Positions 53,741 to 64,000 of a stretch of DNA of 64,000 bases are shown one piece after another. The stretch is taken from positions 92,001-156,000 of the forward strand of contig JAQFVV010000508.1 in assembly GCA_028023455.1 (NCBI GenBank), in the 5' to 3' direction. Both the position numbers and the translations under genes were made by a program. Under the pieces are notes generated by a model that had not been told where the DNA came from, did not search any database, and was given only the letters and a program-made list of their open reading frames with translations. The stretch comes from Epiperipatus broadwayi. Its lineage: Eukaryota > Onychophora > Udeonychophora > Euonychophora > Peripatidae. The first letter of the stretch is position 1. Each line of letters starts with the position of its first letter.

Positions 53741-55299
53741 AACACCCACCGACATACTATAAAACTGCCATTGTTGGCTTTAACCCGAAGCTTCGAATAA
53801 AGATATTTGTGAGCATGGTTTGATTCCATCTCACGCGCCAATCTTACCCGTAGATAAGAATTATCTCCTCGAAAACGTAAATAAGGGTTCTGGTATGTAT
53901 ATCTGTTTATGGTAGCGCACCGAACCAGCTCAATCTCAGGGTTTGGGGACGATAGTCTAACTAGAGAACAAAGCTAAAACAAAACTAACTACATCTTACA
54001 TGTCTATTATTATATGCGATAGCCTATTGGATAAAATCCATTAATCTAACCCGGATCTTATCGGGGTTTATTCTATTCACGACCATACCCATTACCAATA
54101 AATCCCATTTATACACGCATATAAATATCAATATTCAAGCGCACAGCCCATTTATTCTGATCCACACACATATATATAATTCATACACGCATCAAAATAG
54201 TGCAAATATATATCAGAGCTGTTTATTTAATGTGGTAATTTATTTAATTTTAAAAGAGACTTAATACAGTAATTAATATTGAGGTAACACTAGTTTCTTT
54301 ATTAAGATACATTCACTGAACACATTTTTTGTGCCACGTCACTTTACCTTAGTTCATGCGATCAAAGACAAGTCCGCATTTATACCTTGCCAAGAAAACT
54401 GGTCTGGTAGATACAACGGATGGCGAATAGTTCCAATAGGGTATGTCGAATAGCATATTCCAGAGGTGGAGTAGTTGATTCACTCGCTTTGCGTAAAGGT
54501 CCACATTTTCAAAGATCTTTCATCACCATTTCTTTGATGAAACAAAATTTCTTTATTTTATTAACGCAGTTCGTAAGTCCGCTTTAGGTGAGTTTCACAA
54601 CGAGTGTCCACTGGGCCGATTAATGAAACCCGCACTATAGAATGACCCCGACATTTTGGGTAGAAAAAAATATTAAAACTTCTTAAGAAAAATTTTACAC
54701 GTCCTCCTAATCTGGAGTTCAAGCCGTGTCTCTCTTTTTCTCCTTTTCTATATCTCCTTTCGAGCACAACAAAAAGTTCTTTTGTTTTCACTTTTATCTT
54801 TTCAAAATTCTCTCTGTGTATCCGTACGCCACTGACCAGTTCTTCCATTGTTCTTCAAAAATACCCACCTGACCAGTTTTCAGACTTCCCGACGCCAGTT
54901 ATTAACTAAACTGCCTACAGCAATTAATTCATTTCTATTTCGGTCCTCATATGCTCAAGAGATTACTCAACAAAAGAAAACACGTGTTACCGACAATATT
55001 ATTAAAACTCAAAAAAAAACTTAACGGATAGAATATATACGAATAATCAATTACACTTTATACAGCTCTACATATATAATTGATTGTAACCATCACCGAT
55101 ACTACATACGTATTGTACACTCGCACATACACTATATTTACATATACCTACACACATAACTTTCGCACTCCTTGTAACAAGGTTCGAATGACCATTTACA
55201 TATATATATATTTTTTTTGTTTATACATAGTCGCTCCACATTAACACTAGCAATTAGTAATATATCACATACGCGCGTATTCGAACCCGGTTTGTTACA
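53739..55299 (-). mobile_element. LTR copy A (outer 3' LTR), ~1.56 kb
   Basis: In element orientation (minus) it begins 'tgtaacaaaccgggttcgaa' and ends 'ggtgggtgttat'. It is full length and nearly identical to copy C. A 95-codon frame (54,848-54,561) is also present in copy C, but nearly all base differences between the two change amino acids, so it is probably not coding. The start 'tgtaac' is a usual LTR end. Confidence 0.9.
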
Positions 55300-56426
55300 C
55301 ACATATATATATAATTCATACACGCATCAAAATAGTGCAAATATATATCAGAGCTGTTTATTTAATGTTGTAATTTATTTAATTTTAAAAGAGACTTAAT
55401 ATAGCAATTAATATTGAGGTAACACTAGTTTCTTTATTAAGATACATTCACTGAACACATATTTTGTGCCACGTCACTTTACCTTAGTTCACGCGATCAA
55501 AGACAAGTCCGCATTTATACCTTGCCAAGAAAACTGGTCTGGTAGATACAACGGATGGCAAATAGTTCCAATAGGGTATATCGAATAGCATATCCCAGAG
55601 GTGGAGTAGTTGATTCACTCGCTTTGCGAAAAGGTCCAAATTTTCAAAGATCTTTCATCACCATTTCTTTGATGAAACAAAATTTCTTTATTTTATTAAC
55701 GCAGTTCGTAAGTCCACTTCAGGTGAGTTTCACGACGAGTGTCCACTGGGCCGATTAATGAAACCCGCACTATAGAATTACCCCGACATTTTGGGTAGAA
55801 AAATATTAAAACTTCTTAAGAAATATTTTACACGTCCTCCTAATCTGGAGTTCAAGCCGCGTCTCATTTTCTCTTTTTTTTTATATCTCCTTTCGAGCAC
55901 AACAAAAGTTCTTTTGTTTTCACTTTTAACTTTTCAAAATTCTCTCTGTGTATCCGTACGCCACTGACCAGTTCTTCCATTGTTCTTCAAAAATACCCAC
56001 CTGACCAGTTTTCAGACTTCCAGACGCCAGTTATTAACTAAACTGCCTACAGCAATTAATTCATTTCTATTTTGGTCCTCATATGCTCAAGAGATTACTC
56101 AACAAAAGAAAACACGTGTTACCGACAATATTATTAAAACTCAAAACTTAACGGATAAAATATATAGCATAATCAATTACAATTTATACAGCTCTATATA
56201 TAATTGATTATAACCATCACCGATAATACATACGCATATTGTACACTCGCACATACAACTATATCTACATAGGCATACACACATAACTTTCGCACTCCTT
56301 GTAACAGGGTTCGAATGACCATTTACATATATATATATTTTTTTTGTTTATACATAGTCGCTCCACATTAACACTAGCAAATAGTAATATATCACATACG
56401 CGCGTATTCGAACCCGGTTTGTTACA
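55300..56426 (-). mobile_element. LTR copy B (inner 3' LTR), truncated, ~1.13 kb
   Basis: It starts 'tgtaacaaacc' (minus strand) directly after the polypurine tract and matches A and C until 'tatatatatgtgtg', about 430 bp before the expected LTR end. There it joins the start of copy A. The junction shares only 'gtgt'-like microhomology. It is more diverged from A than A is from C (for example a different T-rich run near 55,870), so it probably derives from another element copy. Confidence 0.9.
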
Positions 56427-56437
56427 TACCCCCCTGG
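56427..56437 (-). other. Polypurine tract of the LTR element
   Basis: Minus strand 'ccaggggggta' directly precedes the 'tgtaac' start of LTR B: the expected site and composition for plus-strand DNA priming. Confidence 0.8.
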
Positions 56438-56496
56438 TGTGATAGCCTTCAAATACCTTCTGTGTATTTGAACGGCTTCTTAAACGACTTTTCTTT

Positions 56497-57525
56497 CTAT
56501 CCTTTACTTTCCCCGGGATCACCTTTCTGTTTCAGTGCCCACGGTCCCTTTTCTTGGACGAACTTTGGCTTATCCAGCGGACGTCGAGCTTCCGGTTCGT
56601 ATGGCCATCTCGGTCTGTGACTATCATCACCACCCCTTCTATGCACAGCATTCCCACTGGTCTGTCCCTCTTCTATCCCAAATTTAATATTTGGCATATC
56701 TTTAACTTGCTTCCATCGCTCCAACGGTGTGTTATGGTCATATATACTCATATCCAGAGCGTTAAGCAGCTCTGCCATTTCTCCGATGGATGCCTTCCTC
56801 ATCCCCAACATCATTCTTTCCATGTTCATAGGCATATTGTGCCTTACAATTCGAATGATGTGGCTTTCAGACAGGTGACACGCGTCCAGTATCCTTAGTC
56901 TTGCCACTTGGCAATGAAATAATTGAGAAAAATTTTCTTCCTTTCCTTCCTCATATTTCTCTCGCATCACTTGGTACTGCACGAGTTCCTGGCAGTCTTC
57001 CGACCAGAAGGTCTCTCGTATCCTCCTCTGATACTCCTCGAAGGTTGAGGGCTGTTGGGACAATGAGTCCCACCACTCTTTGGCATTCCCACTTAGATGG
57101 ATGCACGCTACCACCACTTTACCTTCCTCTGGCATGGGATTCATGCCAAAGTATCTTCATAGGCTCCGTAGATGTTTCACGGGAGCTTCCCCCATTTGGC
57201 CTTCAAAAGGTCGTACCTTTAAAAAATGGATCACGTGGTTGTGTACCGCCACATCTTTACATTTTCCCATATGCTCCGGTCTTTCTGTCTCCCTAGACCT
57301 CGGTCCCTGTTTTATATCCTTCTCCCCTTCATCTAAACTTCCTTTTACTTTTTTATCGTCAGGTTTCTCCGCCCTTTCCTTGCTTTCTATCCCTAGTCTC
57401 TGTTCTATCTCCTGAAATCAAAGTTCAAGACCTTCTAATCTTTCTAAAATCGTCTCCGATATATTTATTTCCTTCTCTTCCGTCGCCTTCTGCTTTTCCC
57501 CATTCTGTTTATTTTTTGGCTTCAT
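56497..57525 (-). pseudogene. gag: gag of the LTR retrotransposon, two in-frame stops
   Basis: Retrotransposon Gag (capsid-type) reading frame on the minus strand. From ATG at 57,525 it stays in one frame to TAG at 56,499-56,497, about 343 codons, broken by TGA at 57,420-57,418 and TGA at 57,159-57,157. The N-terminal part is Lys/Glu-rich. The central part has the capsid core seen in Ty3/Gypsy Gags (ACIHLSGNAKEWWDSL, ETFWSEDCQEL, LSESHIIRIVRHNMP). The C-terminal tail is Arg/Gly/Pro-rich with no CCHC knuckle. No protease, RT or integrase follows: the polypurine tract comes 60 bp later. The element is non-autonomous as it stands. Whether the stops were read through or are decay cannot be told from one copy. 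Confidence 0.85.
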
Positions 57526-57960
57526 TTTTTTATATATCACTATTAAGGTTAAACGTGCCAGGTTCGTCACCCCGGCTTCCAGTGGTCCCCTGCATGACCC
57601 ACCTGATAGACCTTTGTCCCTTCTTCTTATCCTATTGAACGATATCGTTTTATAATATCTCAATGTTAGATAAATTCTTAACCTCTATTTTCTAACCCAT
57701 GACTTTATATATATATCACGAGACATACATCAGCGCTATTTCCCCTTTGACCACTCGAGAACTTTTCTATCCGTACATTCACCACGCAAAATATGCCCAT
57801 CTACTATCTTTCAAATATGTGTTCAAACTCTTTCCGATTTATAACCAAACTATCGCTTTTATTTTTCCCTTTTCTTTTTTTAAAAAAAAATCCACTCTCG
57901 TTTGTGAGCTCTTTTACGTTACGTTAGGATGCCTTTTAAATGCCCATTCTTTAACATCCG

Positions 57961-57981
57961 CAGCCCCAACATTGGGCGCCA
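57961..57981 (-). other. Primer binding site, tRNA-Lys type
   Basis: Minus strand 'tggcgcccaatgttggggct' starts two bases after the end of LTR C. The animal tRNA-Lys(CUU) 3' end predicts TGGCGCCCAACGTGGGGCT; the match is near complete, with one base change and one inserted T. The tRNA 3' end is recalled from family knowledge. Confidence 0.8.
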
Positions 57982-57983
57982 TT

Positions 57984-59543
57984 ATAACACCCACCGACAT
58001 ACTATAAAACCGCCATTGTTGGCTTTAACCCGAAACTTCGAATAAAGATATTTGTGAGCATGGTTTGATTCCATCTCATGCGCCAATCTTACCCGTAGAT
58101 AAGAATTATCTCCTCGAAAATGTAAATAAGGGTTCTGGTATGTATATCTGTTTATGGTAGCGCACCGAACCAGCTCAATCTCAGGGTTTGGGGACAATAG
58201 TCTAACTAGAGAACAAAGCTAAAACAAAACTATGTCTTACATGTCTATTATTATATGCGATAGCCTATTGGATAAAATCCATTAATCTAACCTGGATCTT
58301 ATCGGGGTTTATTCTATTCATGACCATACCCATTACCAATAAATCCCATTTATACATGCATATAAATATCAATATTCAAGCGCACAGCCCATTTATTCTG
58401 ATCCACACACATATATATAATTCATACACGCATCAAAATAGTGCAAATATATATCAGAGCTGTTTATTTAATGTGGTAATTTATTTAATTTTAAAAGAGA
58501 CTTAATACAGTAATTAATATTGAGGTAACACTAGTTTCTTCATTAAGTTACATTCACTGAACATATTTTTTGTGCCACGTCACTTTACCTTAGTTCACGC
58601 GATCAAAGACAAGTCCGCATTTATACCTTGCCAAGAAAACTGGTCTGGTAGATACAACGGATGGCAAATAGTTCCAATAGGGTATGTCGAATAGCATATT
58701 CCAGAGGTGGAGTAGTTGATTCACTCGCTTTGCGTAAAGGTCCACATTTTCAAAGATCTTTCGTCACCATTTCTTTGATGAAACAAAATTTCTTTATTTT
58801 ATTAATGCAGTTCGTAAGTCCGCTTTAGGTGAGTTTCACGACGAGTGTCCACTGGGCCGATTAACGAAACCCGCACTATAGAATTACCCCGACATTTTGG
58901 GTAGAAAAAAATATTAAAACTTCTTAAGAAAAATTTTACACGTCCTCCTAATCTGGAGTTCAAGCCGCGTCTCTCTTTTTCTCCTTTTCTATATCTCCTT
59001 TCGAGCACAACAAAAAGTTCTTTTGTTTTCACTTTTAACTTTTCAAAATTCTCTCTGTGTATCTGTACGCCACTGACCAGTTCTTCCATTGTTCTTCAAA
59101 AATACCCACCTGACCAGTTTTCAGACTTCCCGACGCCAGTTATTAACTAAACTGCCTACAGCAATTAATTCATTTCTATTTCGGTCCTCATATGCTCAAG
59201 AGATTACTCAACAAAAGAAAACACGTGTTACCGACAATATTATTAAAACTCAAAAAAAAACTTAACGGATAGAATATATACGAATAATCAATTACACTTT
59301 ATACAGCTCTACATATATAATTGATTGTAACCATCACCGATACTACATACGTATTGTACACTCGCACATACACTATATTTACATATACCTACACACATAA
59401 CTTTCGCACTCCTTGTAACAGGGTTCGAATGACCATTTACATATATATATATATATATATTTGTTTATACATAGTCGCTCCACATTAACACTAGCAATTA
59501 GTAATATATCACATACGCGCATATTCGAACCCGGTTTGTTACA
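57984..59543 (-). mobile_element. LTR copy C (5' LTR), 1.56 kb
   Basis: Full-length LTR at the upstream side of gag on the minus strand, 'tgtaac' at 59,543 to 'gtgttat' at 57,984. It would carry the element promoter. Differences from copy A are mostly CG against TG or CA. Confidence 0.9.
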
Positions 59544-59806
59544 ATTATAACATCAAAAAGTTTAAAGATATGCAAAAAACACTGTCCAAACTATATGTGT
59601 TCCATCATAGGGCTTAGTTAACTATCCTGAAATCACACAAAACTAACTATGATCCAAATCCTTTATTTTTCCTATTCCTTAAAAAAAACATCATCTTGGT
59701 TTCCTCTCCACTAGTACTTCCAAGTCACTATCCGATCTTATTTCTCAAGATTTTTCTCTACTGTACATCGACAAATACATATCTGCATTTCTAACAATAA
59801 TAAAAT
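59544..59806 (+). repeat. Flank repeat F, right copy (263 bp)
   Basis: It repeats 53,477-53,740 directly after LTR C and continues into unique DNA ('tcatttatttc') at 59,807. Differences include 'gttcagtcat' against 'gttccatcat' and one A fewer in a poly-A run. Confidence 0.95.
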
Positions 59807-62499
59807 TCATTTATTTCAAAACTATTCCACTATTCTATAAGACAGCTTGCTTACTACTTTTCTCGTATATTTAATCATATACAAACTATTTTAAAATATC
59901 TGAATACTTTATCACATGAAAGTTCAAAAGAATCACACAATTGTTCTGTTAAATTATATTATTAATATACTTTAAATAAATTATTGCATGCATATTCCAA
60001 ATTACTCCTATCCCATAATAGGTTAAAATGTTGTATAAAATGTGTACATATAATTTAAACTTTCACACTTCATTCTTAATCAATAGATGATCTAAAAAAA
60101 ATACATTATGCATTATAAATAAATATCAAAATTACCAAATGATCTTTATCTTCTCAATCGCGTTCCATATGCTTCACCATCCCATTGATCCTTGTAGATA
60201 TAATATTCACATCCATACATTTTATTTTGAACAATATTTCTATAATTTTATCAAGCTATTATATTTAAATTTTAATATTACTAAATTTATGTTTATATGT
60301 TTTCCCTAATCTCACATAACATTTTATATTCTAAATAAATTAGTAAAATATTTAAACTATATTTACTGTACTTCTTTATCAAACTTTCTTGAAAACCGTT
60401 CATATTAAAGCTAAAAAAAATGTTTATTATTTCTTCTTCAGTCACTTAATGTTCTTCTCCTTGCTTGTTCAATTTTAAGGCAAAACAATTATTGCTCTGT
60501 TTAATAAATATACATAGATGACAATCCTTGGTTTTTCATAATATTTAATACAATTATTAATTATGATATTAGTTAATCCTGTAAAGAAAAATGTCTACAT
60601 ATTCTCTTCTAATATTTTCTGCTAAGATTTTCCCGCGCGACTTTTACGATGCATCTTCTAGGTACTTTGATTTAAATATTCAATAAAATTTTTCTGTTTC
60701 CATGGATCCATTTTCATTAAGTAATTTAAATTTATATTTTCTAAATCAAGCATTTCTCCAATGAACACTTTATAATATTTTTTTAATTCTTCTTAGATAA
60801 AGTTTTTCTGTTCCTTTTTTCATAAAACACAATAGCTTTTTCATCTTATCATTCTGTAACTGTTTTCCTTCTTTTAAAATTCTGGTACTATATTTTTGTA
60901 ATGTTTCCTTTAAAAAGATAAACATTCTTTTTCCCTTATAACTTTTACATAATTTTTTCTATATGATATACACATCTTAATTTTTCCATAGAGAAGAATA
61001 AAATAATTTCAGAGTAGCCTTATAAAATTGTGCATCATAATTTTTCCTGACGGCAAATAACTTCTTTTTTAAGTTTTCCATATAGCGTCCAAATTATATT
61101 TTTCTGAGTTACAATAATAAGTTTCTGGTTGAGCATAAATAAAGCTGTATCAAGGCACTTTCCAAATATTTTTCCTTTAACAATATTTTTATATACTGTT
61201 TTCTGTAGTATTTCCATTTTCACTGTAAGGTTTTGGCTAAACTTGAATAAAATCACTGGCAAGAAAACTTTTAAAATTAGCCCTTCATGTAAAGGCAGTC
61301 AAAATATTATATGTTAAAAAACTTTTAAAATAAATACAAAATTTTAAAATTATATCACTTTTCTAGCTTACGGTCTTATCCAGCTAAAAATATGTTACTC
61401 CCTCCTTCACTTACACATTACTTTTTTTTTCCCGCTTCATCTAATTCTTATATTTTGTCTGCTAAAATACCTCCGTTGATTGGTTAATGACTTTTTTAGC
61501 GTGAACAAATTTACACATTTTAGTTTTATAATAGATTAAACCCTTTTAAAATAAAGAATTTATGATGTCATGTCTTAAATATTACTTAGAATAGTATTTT
61601 TAAATTCAACTATAGTTTTATCAAAATCATTTAAATCTTAAAACAATTATTAAAATATCATTTAATATTTCAACTTTTACTTTAACGATCGATAGCAATT
61701 ATATTTAGTTTTATAATTCACAAACTTTTATTATTCTAACAAGCGTGTGTGTGAAGGTATATAATATACAGTCACATGATTACTAACTTTATCAGATGAT
61801 TTTTAATTTACGTCTCGGTCTAAATTACCAAAACTGATATATTTTATAAAAAATTTGGAAAATAATTTAAACTTGTAGAACCAAATATAATTCTCACCAT
61901 CCTAAAGTTTATCTTAAAATATATTAGATTAAATTTGAATATTAATTATAATTATAATATTACATATAGCATTTATTTAATTTATTAGTTTTAAAATATT
62001 ATACTCGAATTATTAATATACTTTTAACTATTTATAGCTATGTTATTTTATATGGCCAGCTTTTACAACCATAAGCAAGGATATAATTAAGCTTTATTTA
62101 ACTGTTCCTTTTAAAATAATCCATTACACTTTTATATACCAGGTATTTTCAGCCTTAAATTGTACTATAAAATCTAATCGATCATACAATTATCAATATA
62201 TTACACAAACGTATTTTAAAATTTAAAATTTTTTAGCAATTGACCATTCTACCTTATTATGACCTATAGATAAGGGCACAATATATATATATATATGAGT
62301 TGAAACAGCCAAATACTGGTTAGAATAATTAACTTAGATATGTATACTATTATGTTTTTTTTTCTTTTTGTTGGTGTAGAGTGACAGTGTGATCATTTGT
62401 GAAGCAGAAAAAAAGGGGTTTATGTCAAAAAAAAATTTTTCTACAGATTTTAATATTCATTACAATACAGACATAAATATAATGGAGCACTAATTACAT
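59807..62499. other. AT-rich region, nothing recognised
   Basis: Only short frames without domain features. A short TA tract at 62,282-62,296 precedes the gag-pro relic. No LTR belonging to that relic was identified here. Confidence 0.45.
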
Positions 62500-62700
62500 A
62501 TGATAGTTGTACGTGCTAGAAGCAGAAACAAAAAAAAAATGCTTGTCAGGAAAACACAAAGAAGGCCAGCATGCTGGTTCAGCAACAGTAAGGAGACGAT
62601 TGGGAGAGAGAGTGATACTAAACAAAAAACACTTCAAGAAAACACTTTTTTTTTCTCTTCAACAATACTCAATTTTTTTGTCTTTTATTTTTTTCAAAAT

Positions 62701-63475
62701 ATGAATAATACACAAGAAGAAATCTGTGAAGTCACACTAGGTGACATCATTAAGCTGTCAAAGAGTATGGTGCAAGACAAAACTTCAAGAATTAGGGATA
62801 ATGATATAAACACACCAGATGCCAAATGCATGGTACTCCTCTTTCAAATGATCAAAGCCTTGGGAGTAATAGTGGAAAAATTGGAGAAAGAAATGGAACA
62901 ACAGAGAGCAGAAAGGACAGATATACAAGATAAAAACTGATATCTGAAAGAAAAATTGAGAAATTACAAGGGGCTAATGTAGAAACAGACAGTAACAAGA
63001 ATCTAACAGACTCACCCAAAATAGATAGTCATATTGTCACAAAGTTCATACAAATAAAAACTTTTAGAGGAGACCTTGGAGAGAACCCCATGGACCACAT
63101 AAAGAGTTTACAGGAATTATTCTTATTTCATGAGGGAAGAGAAGTAGAAAAGATAGCTGTGGATGCATGTAATTTGCAAGGGTCTGCATGCTTCACATTG
63201 TGTAAGACATTCTGGAGTGAAGAGAGGCAGTGTGGGATTCTCCATCAAGTTTGTCAAGAGAAATATTGTGCATCAAGATGAGAGACTCATACACAATTTT
63301 TCCTTTACCAGGTAGAACTCTTATTCAACTTATCAGATAGTCACATAATTAAGACTCTAAGATATAACATACCTTCTCACATCCAGAAATTAATGTTAAG
63401 GTATACAAATTCAGGAATAGAAAAAGTGGAAGATATTAACTGCAATAGACTTTGGAAACATAAGTAAAGATAGCA
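62701..63475 (+). pseudogene. gag: gag of a second LTR element, same Gag family
   Basis: ATG at 62,701 (the open frame itself extends back to 62,500) starts MNNTQEEICEVTLGD and ends with a charged, coiled-coil-like stretch before TGA at 62,938. A second frame from about 63,045 carries the capsid core: ENPMDHIKSL, TFWSEERQCGI and, after an in-frame TGA at 63,279-63,281, LSDSHIIKTLRYNIPSHIQK, to about 63,470. These blocks align in order with the minus-strand gag at 56.5-57.5 kb (TFWSEDCQEL, LSESHIIRIVRHNMP). One frame shift and one stop break it. Confidence 0.75.
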
Positions 63476-63543
63476 CTGACCAGGGAAGAATAATAGGAAC
63501 TTCAAAACTACAAGCAGCTGTCATCCAGGATGAATATCAATAA

Positions 63544-64000
63544 AAAGTCCAAGTTGAAAAATCTAACCAAGATGAAACCAAAGTAAAGGAGTATGAAAGT
63601 GTCTGGGAAAATAAGAGAGTCACACCTGCAATCACATTGGAACAATATGATATGGATCTTCTACCGCTGCACCAGGAATTTCCAACTATCATGCTACAAA
63701 TCAATAACATCCCAGTTAGGGCATTAATAGCCACTGGAAGCCAAGTGTCTCTGATTTCTGATGAATGGTAGAACACCACCCATAGTTCATACTTACAACA
63801 AACCACACCAAAACAGGCCACCCAAGTAGTTTTTGCCAATGGTGAAGATGCCATTGTGGGATCATACTAGACGAAGTTGAATTTAAACATTGGTACCAAA
63901 TATGTATGCCACATATTTCAGACCATGCCGGGTTTAATCTAGGATGCACTATTAGGATCAGACTTTCTTGTTGAAGCATGACTCCCAAATAAACTATCGG
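63544..64000 (+). pseudogene. pro: Retroelement aspartic protease, inactive; runs off the window
   Basis: Plus-strand reading from 63,544 includes QINNIPVRALIATGSQVSLI, where the catalytic triad DTG reads ATG (codon gcc at 63,730-63,732). Further on comes a decayed flap region and ALLGSDFLVEA at about 63,940-63,975, the C-terminal ILG-D block of these proteases. In-frame stops occur at 63,769-63,771 and at least three later places. The order gag then protease fits a Ty3/Gypsy-like element whose RT and integrase would lie beyond 64,000. Confidence 0.8.

Noticed and set aside
54561-54848. A 95-codon frame inside LTR A (minus), also present in LTR C at 58,802-59,089
   Set aside because: Of about seven base differences between the two copies, six change the amino acid. 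That argues against selection on a protein; the frame is probably LTR sequence open by chance.
55261-55300. tRNA-like 'gggttcgaa' (B box) at the LTR start
   Set aside because: No A box, acceptor stem or cloverleaf can be built around it; it is simply the first bases of the LTR in all three copies.
56554-57415. Plus-strand frames of 111-131 codons opposite gag
   Set aside because: They are complements of the Gag coding strand; the minus frame shows the Gag capsid blocks and also matches the second gag at 63 kb.

Overview
This window is gene-poor, strongly AT-rich animal DNA. It holds LINE-type and Gypsy-like retroelement remains, long (TA)n and (ATT)n arrays, hairpins and dispersed repeats, and no bacterial-style gene organisation. 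An invertebrate is most likely. The mix of long TA and ATT/ATC arrays with LINEs would suit a mollusc, but the sequence does not fix the phylum. I found no intact host protein gene, tRNA or rRNA. Almost every longer reading frame is a retroelement relic or a microsatellite translation.

Layout: 1-8.7 kb has dispersed repeats R1 and R2 (R2 in inverted and tandem arrays) around two degraded minus-strand LINE 3' ends (LINE-alpha). 8.7-12.4 kb is unannotated AT-rich DNA with one possible promoter. 12,446-24,830 is a head-to-tail tandem duplication of a ~6.2 kb unit; each unit carries a TATA-type promoter with a possible short first exon, a possible 35-codon exon, R1/R2 repeats and large microsatellites. 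25.4-30.4 kb has three plus-strand LINE pieces (Q, P1, P2), with ATT/AAT-type arrays at their ends. 30.4-42.8 kb has three minus-strand copies (B, A, C) of another LINE family (LINE-M) with ORF1 zinc knuckle, endonuclease and reverse transcriptase relics. 42.8-53.5 kb is mostly empty apart from microsatellites and TA hairpins.

53,477-59,806 is the best-preserved mobile element: a minus-strand LTR retrotransposon with ~1.56 kb LTRs, a tRNA-Lys-type primer site, a purine tract and a gag with two in-frame stops, but no pol. It has an extra truncated LTR, and a 264 bp flanking segment is repeated on both sides, which suggests recombination between two insertions. At the right edge (62.5-64.0 kb) a plus-strand element of the same Gag family runs into a mutated aspartic protease and off the window.

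Nothing here works together as a pathway. The interest lies in genome dynamics: duplication of a promoter-bearing segment, LINE ends coinciding with trinucleotide arrays, CpG decay between LTR copies, and an R2 family that builds fold-back arrays.
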